A DNA stretch of 64,000 nucleotides from Scilla litardierei (Eukaryota > Streptophyta > Magnoliopsida > Asparagales > Asparagaceae): NCBI GenBank assembly GCA_030789695.1, contig CM061140.1, positions 83,018,422 to 83,082,421 of the forward strand, read 5' to 3'. Position numbers and translations under genes: made by a program. Shown one piece after another: positions 53,951 to 64,000 of this stretch (the first letter of the stretch is position 1; every line of letters starts with the position of its first letter). The notes below the pieces were generated by a model. That model saw nothing but the letters and a program-made list of their open reading frames with translations. It made no database searches and was not told the origin of the DNA.

Positions 53951-54780
53951 GTTTTAGGGAGATGAGGTGGCTTACTATAGGAATAAAGAAACAAAAACAA
54001 AAAGGAAAAAAAAACCAAAAATCCAAAAGATTACCTCATTTTCTCATCTCACTCTCCCCTCTCCTCATGGTGTAGGCCGAAATTTTCCTCCCCTAGACAT
54101 CAAGGAGGCTGAGCACCTATACGACCACTCCACCCTCACTCTGCACACCCCCATAGCATTCTTTTCTTCTCTTGAGTGTTGTTGCTCATTCTAAGAGCTT
54201 TGGAAGAGTAGAGTAAGTTTAAGGAGGAGCTCAAGTTCTTCAAGGAGGAGAATGGCCAAAGTGTGTTAAGAAGGACTTGAGCAAGGTAGGAATTTTTAAC
54301 ATCCTATTAGGATTCATTTTTAGAATTGTATAGGATTTTCTAATAACTTAGTTAGTGCTAGAATTTGATTTGAAGTAAGATAAATAGTAAAAGAATTATT
54401 TGCTTAACATTCTTGTTGGAAAAGAAAAATATAGAGGAATGAAAATACTTGATTATAAGCTTTGTGTAATTTAGCAAGAATGTCCATGTGGTAGTCTAAG
54501 TTGCCATTATCTTACTTATAATGCTAAACAAGCCATGTCACATAGATTAATTAAGTTGTAAATTATATGGTGGTAATAATTCAGTATGTTGTTTTTCTTA
54601 TTCAATTTTGCTGCAACTTCATTTGCTTATATCTTTTGCTATGGTGCATTATAAATTATAAAAAAAATTATATTTGGAAAGATTAACTTGTGTACTGCAT
54701 CTTTCATGTATCACACTTCATAAATTATGCCTGCAGTTGGTTGAAATAGTCAAATAACGGATATACATCAATTCTGGCAG
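53951..54780 (+). mobile_element. Decayed LTR piece J, like LTR B
   Basis: The layout follows B: an A-rich run, CT-rich leader, AAGGAGGAG, and the donor-like GAGCAAG|GTAGGAATTT (intron start 54286), then an AT-rich stretch and CAATTCTGGCAG against CAATTCTGACTG in B. Neither end is clear. Confidence 0.45.
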
Positions 54781-54798
54781 AATCTGCACCACTGCACG

Positions 54799-56117
54799 GT
54801 GCAGCACTTTTCGGATGCTGTAGACACCTCACCTACGTCGCCCCAGTCCAGCTCGATTGTCTCACTCCCCGTATTTTTTCTATCCCCCATCCACGTCCTT
54901 GAGCCACCTGGAGCACCAATCGCCGACGACATCGACGACATGGTGCTCAGTTTTGACGAGGAAGAGCCTGACATTGCTACCCTCATGGCAGCTCAGCCAG
55001 CCCAGTCAGCCCAGCCTGCACATCCACCCCCACCAGGGAGCACTTCTGTTCCCACTTCTGTCAGTGCTCGCACCACTCCCACCCCACTCCCACCGTAGAG
55101 ACCCCGAGGACTGTCCACACCTTTACCCTGGAGGTCGCTACCTTTGTCTCTGTCGTGCCCAGACTAGAGGGCACCATTATCTCTGCTGCTCCTGATACCA
55201 CTTCTTCCATCCCTTCGGAGCCAGCTAGTTCTTTTGCTCCTGAGCCTACTGATTCACCTATCTCAGAGTCTGTCTCTGCCAGCACTCTTCCCGCACATAT
55301 GGACCTCCTCACTTCCCTTCCTACCACTCTAGGGTCCACAGTTTCTCTTCCTAGCACCACTTCTGCACCAGTATCAATAATATTTTCTGAGAGCATCATG
55401 GTGTCTGTCACCACTTCTGTTGCCACGACGTCTCCCATTTCTGATGCTGCTGCTGCTTCTGTCTCTGCACCGGATCTCGGATCCATTCCACTCACATCCT
55501 TTTCCTCCGAGATCCCTGCTAGACCACCCTCCTATAACTTTTAGTTTAGACCCCGGGTATCACTTGCCTGTGGGCACCCTTCGAGGGTGGTCTCTAGCAG
55601 TAAATGCCCACCCCTTAGCTCCCGTACCACTGACGCACGTCTTTCTACGATGAAGACCAAGGTTGTCACCCTGAGGCATGCCTTTGACACCCTCGCGTCA
55701 TCGCTCTCTACTTTTCAGCCGTCCGTGGAGTGGGACCTCACCACCATTCTTGACATTCTTAGGCATCAGCGTGCACCCACTATCATACTTGCACTAGCCC
55801 CTCCTCCCAGGCTAGACCCTGCACCTCATGCACCTCCTGCATCACTCACTGTGCCATACTCTCAGGCTTCTGCAGGGCCTGTCACTTCTTCCGTTAAGTT
55901 GGTTGCATCGCAGTTGGAGACTTCTCTTATCGACACACACGTTCTCACACCTATCGACACTCCAGCTGTTGCACCTTTGTATGAGCCTGTTGTTTCTTTC
56001 GTTGCCTCACCGACCGACACACCTGTCGAGCCTACACATTCTGTGCCCGATGTTCCTATCTCTGGTCCCCAGCAGTTGGACCCATCATCATTCACTCAGG
56101 GTGATGCCGCTGCTTGA
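54799..56117 (+). pseudogene. Ser/Thr/Pro-rich coding remnant of element I
   Basis: Open pieces in two or three frames (54799-55095, 55155-55541, 55587-56114) give a long Ser/Thr/Pro/Ala-rich protein with a short helical part KTKVVTLRHAFDTLASSL near 55655-55705. Stops and shifts occur near 55096 and 55542. I do not recognise it; position before the Athila-like 3' end suggests the C-terminal part of an env-like or third ORF. Confidence 0.45.
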
Positions 56118-57975
56118 TCTTTCCATTAATTTTTTTGCTCTTGTCACCCCTTATTTATTTCTGTGCCCATCTGTCTCTTCGGGGTTTTGACCTAGCATAG
56201 CTTGGGGGATGCCCATTTTTGCACCACCGGTATATTTTCCATCATTTTGCATTTGCATATATTTCACCTGCATCATGACATCATTTGCATCATCTACCTG
56301 ATTGTTCATATTTTTGCATCTTAGACATTAGGTCATGCATCTGCATCTGCATCTCTTCTTTTATTTGCATAGTTTCGCTTTTATTATTTTCCTTTTATTA
56401 ACCACCCGCCTAACCTAGCCTCATTTTTCCTTCTTACCAGCGTGTTCTCAGCAGTGAGGACACTGCTGTTTTTAGCTTGGGGATGAGCGCTATCTCTTTT
56501 ATTTTCATTTTTTTCATTTTCTTCCATTTTACACCTTTTTATTTTTATTTTCCAACACTTTTTCACCGTTTCATTTTTAGCATCATATTTTTCCATGTTT
56601 GGTATACTTGCATGCATGCTTTTATTTTATTTTCTCCTCCATTCTTTTCCCCTTTTGCTAGATATATTCCGAATGATGATATCTCTCTTAGTGTTAGTAG
56701 TTATCATGATGCTTATTACTTTTGCCATGCTACTTAAAGTATTTCAGTTCTTACTATTCATAAGCTTGCATATATACTCTGCTGACGATCTCTCTATATG
56801 AATGCATGAAATGAATTGAAAACTGAATGTATGCAGTAGTATTTAGTATGCTCATGTTGGATATGCACCGAGATTCACACATCTTTAGAATATTTGAAGC
56901 ATCCGCCTTGTTATCTTATTTACTTCTTATTGCATGCTTGCTATTATTGTGTACCTTACCGCATGACTTCATTATTCGTTGAAATGAATGAAAATATCTA
57001 TGCTTGCTTATGTGTTTAGTTGAAGTATTATTTTATTGAACCATTGTGCATGTTTTATAGTGAACCGAGTGATTATATTATTTCCTTCTCCACATATCTT
57101 ATTATTCTATACATGTCACTTGGGTTCACCCCTTTGTAGCTATATATACCGCATCCTATTCCCAAAAATCCCAAAAGAAAAAGTAAGCTTCAAAAAGCGC
57201 CAAAAAGCCAAAAAGGAGCCAACATATATGTACAGCCTATTGTTTTGAAGCTCCAAAAAGCCAATAAGTAGCCAAAATATATATATATCATATTGCTCCT
57301 ACAAAAGAAAAAAAGAGAAAAAAAAGAGTTCAAAAAAAGAAAAAGAAAAATGTTTCCTGTATCTTATTACTTGGAGCTACATAAATACCTAGGAAAAAGC
57401 CACAAAAATTCCTTTATTATTCCTTAGATCCGATGCCTCAAGCTACGTGGGGGAAGGGGGGAGTGAATCCATTTGATTATAGGAGTGAGTATGCCATTAG
57501 AGTGGAGTTGTGCACATTTGCGGATATTTGATAATGCTCAGACTTTGCGAAATATATTAGCTATGGAGATTTTTCTTGATTTGAGATGAATATATGAATG
57601 CCATGATCCTCTTTCTATTCTCTGTTGCATGCTTGGTATGACTCTTATATGCTTCATTTATTTCTATTGATTGGAAAGTGCATCGCCAACATGTTTATAC
57701 TAAACTCTTTGAATTGCATGATGTGGATATGAATTGATTGCATGAATTTAGAGGATCCCTTCCTTTGTTCTTAAATGCTAGTAAGTAATATGTTTAGCTA
57801 AGATATGAGATTCTTATTAGCAAGTGATCTATTTTCGGAGTATTGCGAGATGTTGCTATGGCTTGAGATCTGACCGAATACTCTAGCACTCCCCTCCATC
57901 TTCCATTCTTTTTCTATTTTTTATTTTTATCGCCCGGTGAGCCTCATATTCATCTTCCTTGAGGACGAGTAAGAG
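56118..57975 (+). other. 3' non-coding region of element I
   Basis: AT-rich, with TAGCTTGGGGGATGCCC near 56199 and TTTAGCTTGGGGATGAGC near 56472 (possible extra purine tracts), and a CAAAAAGCCAAAAAG-type run at 57190-57350. No gene seen. Confidence 0.5.
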
Positions 57976-57992
57976 GTAACCTTGAGGGATTT
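57976..57992 (+). other. Polypurine tract of element I
   Basis: AACCTTGAGGGATTT before TGATGTGTCC, preceded by GAGGACGAGTAAGAGG as in H. Confidence 0.6.
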
Positions 57993-59771
57993 TGATGTGT
58001 CCATATTTTACATATTTTTATCGCATCATTTCAAGTCATATTCGCCTCCAAACTCCATATTTTCATATATTATCGTGCTTTTAACGCCATATTAGAGTTT
58101 TGTGTAGCTTTTTGGATTTTAGGAGTTTTGGAGTCAATTGGAGCTATTTTGGGACATGGACACATCTGGCACGTCCGAGACGTTATTGGCAAGGCTCCAT
58201 AGGAGTTCGCCGAGAAATGGAAGAAGATTGGAGGAGAGGAGGAGAAGAGAATGAGAAATGGCAAAGTTGAGTTCAGTTTCCCAGGTGACTCGACCGAGTA
58301 GCATCAGCTACTCGGCCGAGTTGACATGCAGAAATTGCACAGGAAACAGCCCAGACCTACTTGATCGAGTGACATCGGACTCGGCTCGAGTCGCACCAAA
58401 CAGATGAAGATTTTGAGCTTTTCTCCAAGGCACTCCAGCTTTACCGAGCAGTAAAGCAACTCGACCGAGCAGCTCACCTACTCGACCCGAGTCGTCAAGA
58501 AACAGAGTAGCGTTTTAGAGGAAGTTTTGATCTACTGTAGCTCGACCGAGTAGGGGGCTACTCGACTGAGTAGCCCGTATGAGCCAGATGCAGAAGCAGC
58601 AGCAAGCAGAGCCTGAAGCCGACTCGACTGAGCAGGCTCCGCTACTCGGTCGAGTAGCGTGATGCGACCATCCTAGTTGGTGGGCCCAAGTGTCCTGATT
58701 TTCTGAGATTTTTTGGGATTGCTACACTATGTATTTAAGCATGTTTTTAGCTTTATTTTCAGAGGAACTTGGGAGGAACTTTAGAGAAACTCTTAGTTTA
58801 GTTTTAATTAGGTTTTTGAGAGTTTGTGCCGTCGCTATTTCTTGTGAAGCAAAGCTTGGATTATTATTATTATTTTGGGCAAGGAATCTTATTTTCTTAA
58901 TTCTTTTTGGATTGCTTTGCTCCACGACGCGTTGGTAACAATGCTCTACACTCTCTATTGATTTTGATGTTTTCTATTGCCATGATGAATTCCATTGCAT
59001 CTATTGAATCTCTTGTTGTTTTCTATGATGCGTAAGTAGTTCTATCTAGGGCTAATGGATTAGCCCATGTATTTTAGGATTGAGATGCAAAGTTAGGATT
59101 TTTAGGTTGCCTTGGTATAAAAGGGAAGTATTTTGGTTGATCTTACAAAGTTTATAGGAGAACTCGTACTGAGATCGTGCCCACGGTCGGTGGAATCGAT
59201 TGGCTTAAGGAGTATCCTATAGGCTTAATTAGGGAGTTAGTGGATTCAATTGGGACTCGTAACCATGTCCGGCTCGTGTCTTGATGGGATCCACCAACGA
59301 ATTATATTACTAATTGAGGGCTATCGTCATTGCGTCAATAAGAGCCACCAAAATACATCGAGGCTCTACCCACGAGAGTGGCGTGAGCTGAGATCATTCT
59401 GTCCACGAGAGTGTCGTGTGTGCCTGTCGCGAGAGCGGAATTAATGCGATACGTTAGATTCATGGTGCTTAGAGCCATTAATTTCACATCTTGGATGCGA
59501 CAATCCCTATAAAACCAATGCAACGTAAGAGTCTTAACCAAGCATCGACGTCCGACGATCCTAGTGGTGAGTCCTAAAGCCCTAGTCTTTATTAATTGAT
59601 CACAATCCTAAACAAACAATTTCTCGAAACCGACTGCTACTTAAATTCTAAGATTTAAAAATAGCCCAAGACAATAACATCTCTTCCTTTTCTATGGGAT
59701 CGATATCTTTTATACTATTACTTGACACCGTACGCTTACATAAAGTGCCGGGAATTCGCATTTGGGCTACA
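57993..59771 (+). repeat. LTR I, probable 3' LTR
   Basis: Starts TGATGTGTCC after a polypurine tract; a likely end is GGGCTACA at 59771. The following TTGGTATTCGTGCC is not a clean primer site, so I read it as a 3' LTR of a 5'-truncated element. TATA-like TATTTAA lies near 58732. Confidence 0.6.
58287..58662 (+). promoter_or_regulatory. Inverted-repeat array CTCGACCGAGTAG in LTR I
   Basis: About ten copies of ACTCGACCGAGTAG or CTACTCGGTCGAGT, often as head-to-head pairs, upstream of the TATA-like box. Confidence 0.8.
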
Positions 59772-62700
59772 TCTAGCACTTGGTATTCGTGCCATTGCTA
59801 GGTGAGTTCTAGGTGTTAGTTTCGGCCGCATCATTGGCTTGTGGAGAAGACAGTATATCCTTGGTAGAGGATGAATCTGATTGTTTTAGTATACTGATTG
59901 GCCAAAATTTATTTTAGTAAACTGATTTTTAGAATGGGCTTCTGATAATCATACGAAGTCCACATTTATTTAGTTCCTACATTGATTGATTCGGCAGGCC
60001 CCCCCGCATATTAATATTTTCTGCTTGTTTAGGCATGCACTGATCCGAAGTTTTTGGGTATCAAATATGCTTTGCTTGGTTAAATTTAAATTTGATTGAT
60101 TTGATTAGTTAACACCACTGCAAGTGTTAACCATGTTGACCCGAATTGATTTTTGTAAAGAATGATTGGGTATAAAATTGGATATATTGGATGATACATC
60201 CATGCGATGCCAAACATATATCTCATATAGCCGTCTCACATATATCAAATTTTGTACATATATTTGTAGATGTTTTGAGAATCAGTTTGGGATCATTCAT
60301 GAAGTATATGTGCATCCATCTCATGTTTTATATTGTATATTTGTTATACAAATACAAACATTAGTATACATTACATCACCATAATGAATATATGGATATT
60401 GTGTAATGATGTGAGTACAAATAATTTTTGACCACTGGATCTCTCAATGTTTATTTGATGAACTTGAATAGATTTTGCATACTGACATCTCAGATGAATT
60501 TGATTCTTATTATGTATACATATATGTATATATGTGTATACGTGATAATGTACTCAATATATGTATATGTTACATGTTAATATTTTTGTGGGCAAATTTA
60601 GTTTGCTTAATGTTATATGTTAACATTAATAATGTAAATTGGCAATTTTAGTTTGCTAATTTTTCTACTTATCAGAATCATCCCACTTGCCTATTTTGTG
60701 TAAATAAAGCCGTTATAATATTTTATGTAAATATCGATAATATACGTTTTCGGGCTCGTTCAGTTTTAGATTTTTTTGAACATGATCCAATTGACCCGGT
60801 GTATACCGCGGGCGGACCGAAGCCTTCGTTTCCACCATATACCCCACCAAAATTTCTTTTTTGGGTTAAAGTCCCATAAAATTCTTGGGGACGTGTCATA
60901 TAAATCAAAGCATCTTAATAACAAACACTTAATGCACAAATTGACTGTAGTACTCTGCATACATCACTTAGGTTTTTCGCATGGATATAATAAATTCATA
61001 TGTTTTCATATGAATTACTTGTGATGAATGCTCTATATATCTGTATGATATATTTAATAATTCATGCATTTATACTCACATATATAAATTATGTATTATG
61101 GCACATGATTAATTATAATTTTCAAAATTTTAAATATCAAATATCAATACCCTTCTAACCAAACAAAATACGAGGGATTATGCAAAAACTATTTATGTCA
61201 TCTTCTTAAAGATGCGCACTATGCGGTAAATAGAACTCACAGATTTATGGTCTATATAGACCGATATGGACACCATGAGTATACCATAACACCACTTAAC
61301 TCTTTTGGAGTAATCTCACTTTACAAGGAAAGATTCTTGAATCTAGCCTTAAGTATAAGCTCACTCCTGAAGTCGTGACTTAATAATTAAGTGAGAAATA
61401 ATTTATGATATTCGCACCCACATATTTATTCCCCTTAATCATGTTTCTCTACCCACATAAAAACTGAATGACTCAAGAAAATAATGGCCTGAAGACCATA
61501 TATGAGCATTCAAATGGACTGTCAAAAGTCCCACATAAACTCAAAAGATGGAAGTATAGAAACAAGCTCATTCCCTAGTATATGGCTCTTAATAGAGACT
61601 ACTATTCATTGTTTCTTATAAATAACAATATGGAAGACTGAAAACAGGGAAAGTACAAGACCAACTATGTCATGATATAAAAAGGAGAAATGGAAGATAT
61701 GATATACCTCAACATGGAATAAGCAATGGCAAACCAAGATTAGACCCAGAAGTTCTGATAAGGCCCATAACGATGTTGTAATATGAAAGGTCATTAATTT
61801 ATCCCATAGATAACATATACACGGCTAGTCTAAAGACGTAAGTCGATCTAGCTATTGTATACTTAGCTATTCCCAGAGAAAACATAGACGTTTGGAAACA
61901 AAATTATTCTGTTGCCATAACATAATTCTTAGTGCGTATTTTTCCAACATAGTTGTAGATGTATGCTTCCAAAAGCATTTAAACCTAATAATAGTCAAAT
62001 AGAAAACTATTTTTGGGACATCTGACTTGACATTCAGGCTTTACAACCCTGAATACTCTATATGAGGATGCACAATACTCTAAAAAAATCTAAAATAGAC
62101 ACTTAGCCAGTTTCTATAGATATTCGTTAAAATGAATTCCCTCATGAATGACTCAAGAATATAATGGCCTTGAAGATCATACTTGAGTGTTCAAATGGAT
62201 TTTCAAAAAGTACCACATAAATTCGAAAAGAGGAATTAAATGTAACACTTGAAGTGTCCAGAATCGTCCAAGTTTTAAATTTGGAATGATATAATATGTC
62301 ACCATGGATTGATGATGCAAGACATTATTAACCCATCCTATAAATCTGAAGAACACGAAGTTTCTTCAGAAGGTCGCGTTTTCATTGTCCATTTAACAGG
62401 AAAAATGATTAGGAGATCATCTCCACTACGCGTGAACATTGACTCTCAAAACTTCCTCTAATAGAATTTAAGATGATATATTTACTATCATAGTTAAAAT
62501 AATAGGACCTCTAGGTCTCTTGAGGGTATTTGAGGGATAAAAGTGGACTTATCCACTCCCCACATAGAGCTGATAATGTACCTTGGTGTACTCATCCATA
62601 TATCCCCTAAAATGGTCATAATCCAACCTATTATCCTACCACAGTCCAGTTTTTTTTCACAGCATATAGAACACATTATTAAATGACAGGAACTTTGGAT

Positions 62701-63193
62701 AATACTGGGAAATGAGCCATAATTTAAAGTTGAACACCATGGAGTCTGTGTTCACACCCAAAATGGGTTATATGAATTAGTCATTAAAATGATTAAAATG
62801 GATTACTCATCTGTTAATAATCCAGTTGCTGGTAACTGCATAGGAACATGCAATTATCCTGCATACCATCAAAACGTCTCCTTAGAACCATTTATATGGG
62901 CCTGATCATCCCAAATAAACAATTTTCGAGAACTCCTAACAGGAGAAGCTTTTAGAGCACATCATATATATTGTGTCATGATGTGTACACATTCCCATAG
63001 CACCACTATAAACCATCAGAATGCTGTCTTAGAACTATTTATCGGAAGTAATTACCCCAAATAAATAGATTTCGAGCACTCCAAACGGGGGAAGCATTTA
63101 GAGCACATCTCATAGATTGTGCCTTGATGGGTCATCATATAAAGATTCGATAGTGAAGATTAAATCATGAAAATCCTTCATATTCAGAACCCC
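59772..63193. other. AT-rich region, no recognised gene
   Basis: 60160-60560 has many TATATG/TATACA runs. Two direct duplications are present: 61468-61555 with 62148-62235, and 62866-62985 with 63013-63135, each imperfect. No ORF, LTR edge or RNA gene could be supported. Confidence 0.5.
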
Positions 63194-63559
63194 TTAAATT
63201 CCCAGTATTAGGTCCAACATGGATATTACCATCAACCTTGAGTTTGAAGCTCGGTTGACCGTTTCAATATCATGAATCGTGATGAGATCATGAAGATCCA
63301 CACTTATGAAACTGTTAAATAATTTTCGGACATATTTATTAACAATCCGAATATTGTCAAAATCACACATCTCTGCTGCTAAAAATCCAGCTAGGCTTGA
63401 CATACCAAAAATAATGGATGCAATCCACTTGTAGCAGAAGGGGATATCCTCAACGAATGATAGAACATACCACGAGGCTCCAAAGAGAGGAAAACTCTTG
63501 GAGACTTTTAAACAATACCACCACAGGAAAGTAAGCTCATCTCCATATCCTCTCCCTTT
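63194..63559 (-). CDS. Unrecognised 121-codon open frame
   Basis: Open on the minus strand from after TGA at 63562 to TAA at 63194, with an internal ATG at 63403. It reads GYGDELTFLWWYCL, FGASWYVLSFVEDI, IIFGMSSLAGFLAAEM, DFDNIRIVNKYVRKLFN and DLHDLITIHDIE. Length and composition are unusual for random AT-rich DNA, but there is no clear start and I do not know the family. It could be one exon of a decayed gene or transposon protein; a further open piece FVPHFWPISTF lies upstream at about 63662-63840. Confidence 0.3.
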   Translation of the reverse strand, partial: KGRGYGDELTFLWWYCLKVSKSFPLFGASWYVLSFVEDIPFCYKWIASIIFGMSSLAGFLAAEMCDFDNIRIVNKYVRKLFNSFISVDLHDLITIHDIETVNRASNSRLMVISMLDLILGI

Positions 63560-63659
63560 TCAGAACCTCTAGAAGAGATGAATCTGGAATAAATTTAAAT
63601 ATTATTGAATAATATACGTACATGGGGAGGTGTTTGGATAAAAAAACACACTTGTAGAC

Positions 63660-64000
63660 AATTACTCACATTTCATTTTGCCGTTTAAATGATAATTATA
63701 AATATCATTCCATACTCTGTTTTCTGAAGCAAACGTAGAGATTGGCCAAAAATGTGGAACAAAACAATAATAAGTTGAGCTGAACTCACTTATGAAATGT
63801 GAAGTATTTGGAACTGAAGTCCTGATATCAAAAGATATCAAACCTGTGGGCATAATGATTATTGAATATACACAAATATAAATAAATAAAATCGTATGCT
63901 ATAGCTTATAGGTTCATTTCGCTGAAACCAAGAAGTAATCAAGTAAGCTGAAATTGACTCACTTACGAAATAAAACTGACGCATCAGGATCCCTGGTTAT
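63660..64000 (-). other. Possible upstream exon and local duplication
   Basis: Minus-strand open piece from after a CCCACAG acceptor-like site (about 63847-63853) with SSTYYCFVPHFWPISTF. The phrase ATTTC(A/G)TAAGTGAGT(T/C)..TTCAGC(T)CA/TTACTT occurs twice about 180 bases apart. No firm gene. Confidence 0.25.

Noticed and set aside
59780..59800. TTGGTATTCGTGCCATTGC after LTR I as a primer-binding site
   Set aside because: It partly resembles both the initiator-Met and the TGGCGCCGTTGCC type but matches neither well; the polypurine tract on the other side makes a 3' LTR more likely.
60160..60560. TATATG-rich stretch as a matrix attachment or origin
   Set aside because: Simple AT-rich repeats alone do not support such a function.

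Overview
The window is nuclear DNA of a flowering plant: a repeat-packed intergenic block built almost entirely of nested LTR retrotransposons. No cellular gene, tRNA, rRNA, CRISPR array or bacterial-type operon could be supported. The evidence is plant-type Ty3/gypsy chromovirus (Tekay/Del-like), Tat-lineage and Sirevirus-like Ty1/copia proteins, TG...CA long terminal repeats of 1-2.8 kb, 5-bp target-site duplications and U-rich GT-AG introns. I cannot name the species.

Layout. 1-10738: an LTR piece of a chromovirus-like family (D, with a 59-bp tandem repeat) split by element A (534-10168, minus strand, TSD taacc). 10989-30374: element B (plus strand, 5' LTR truncated), split inside pol by element C (16432-26114, plus strand, TSD agatg). 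30455-37914: element E (plus strand, TSD atgag), a Tat-like element with gag only plus a three-exon gene on the opposite strand. 39654-51653: element F (minus strand, Sirevirus-like, gag only), split by a related gag-only element G (43479-50040, plus strand, TSD gttac). 51654-53238: LTR H of a minus-strand Athila-like element, whose internal region follows. About 53950-54780: a decayed LTR piece (J) like that of B. 54799-59771: 3' half and 3' LTR of a plus-strand element I. 59772-64000: AT-rich sequence without recognised genes apart from one unexplained 121-codon open frame.

How the parts work together. A, B and C each show a short intron (110-114 bp, phase 1, GT-AG) exactly between gag and protease. 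Unspliced RNA would give Gag with a short intron-coded tail; spliced RNA would give Gag-Pol. A has a second GT-AG insertion of 71 bp in integrase that B and C lack, and removing it restores the frame. The LTRs of A, C and D carry a short acidic open frame ending in the same residues; B has a similar acidic frame whose two copies differ only at synonymous sites. LTRs of unrelated lineages (A/C, F/G, H, I) carry arrays of CG-centred inverted repeats just upstream of the TATA-like box. E carries an intact-looking antisense gene of 683 codons with its own TATA-like box.

Nearly all coding regions are broken. Most nonsense codons look like CAG to TAG, CAA to TAA or CGA to TGA, the pattern expected from deamination of methylated cytosine. 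Everything here comes from reading the sequence; no alignment program or database was available.
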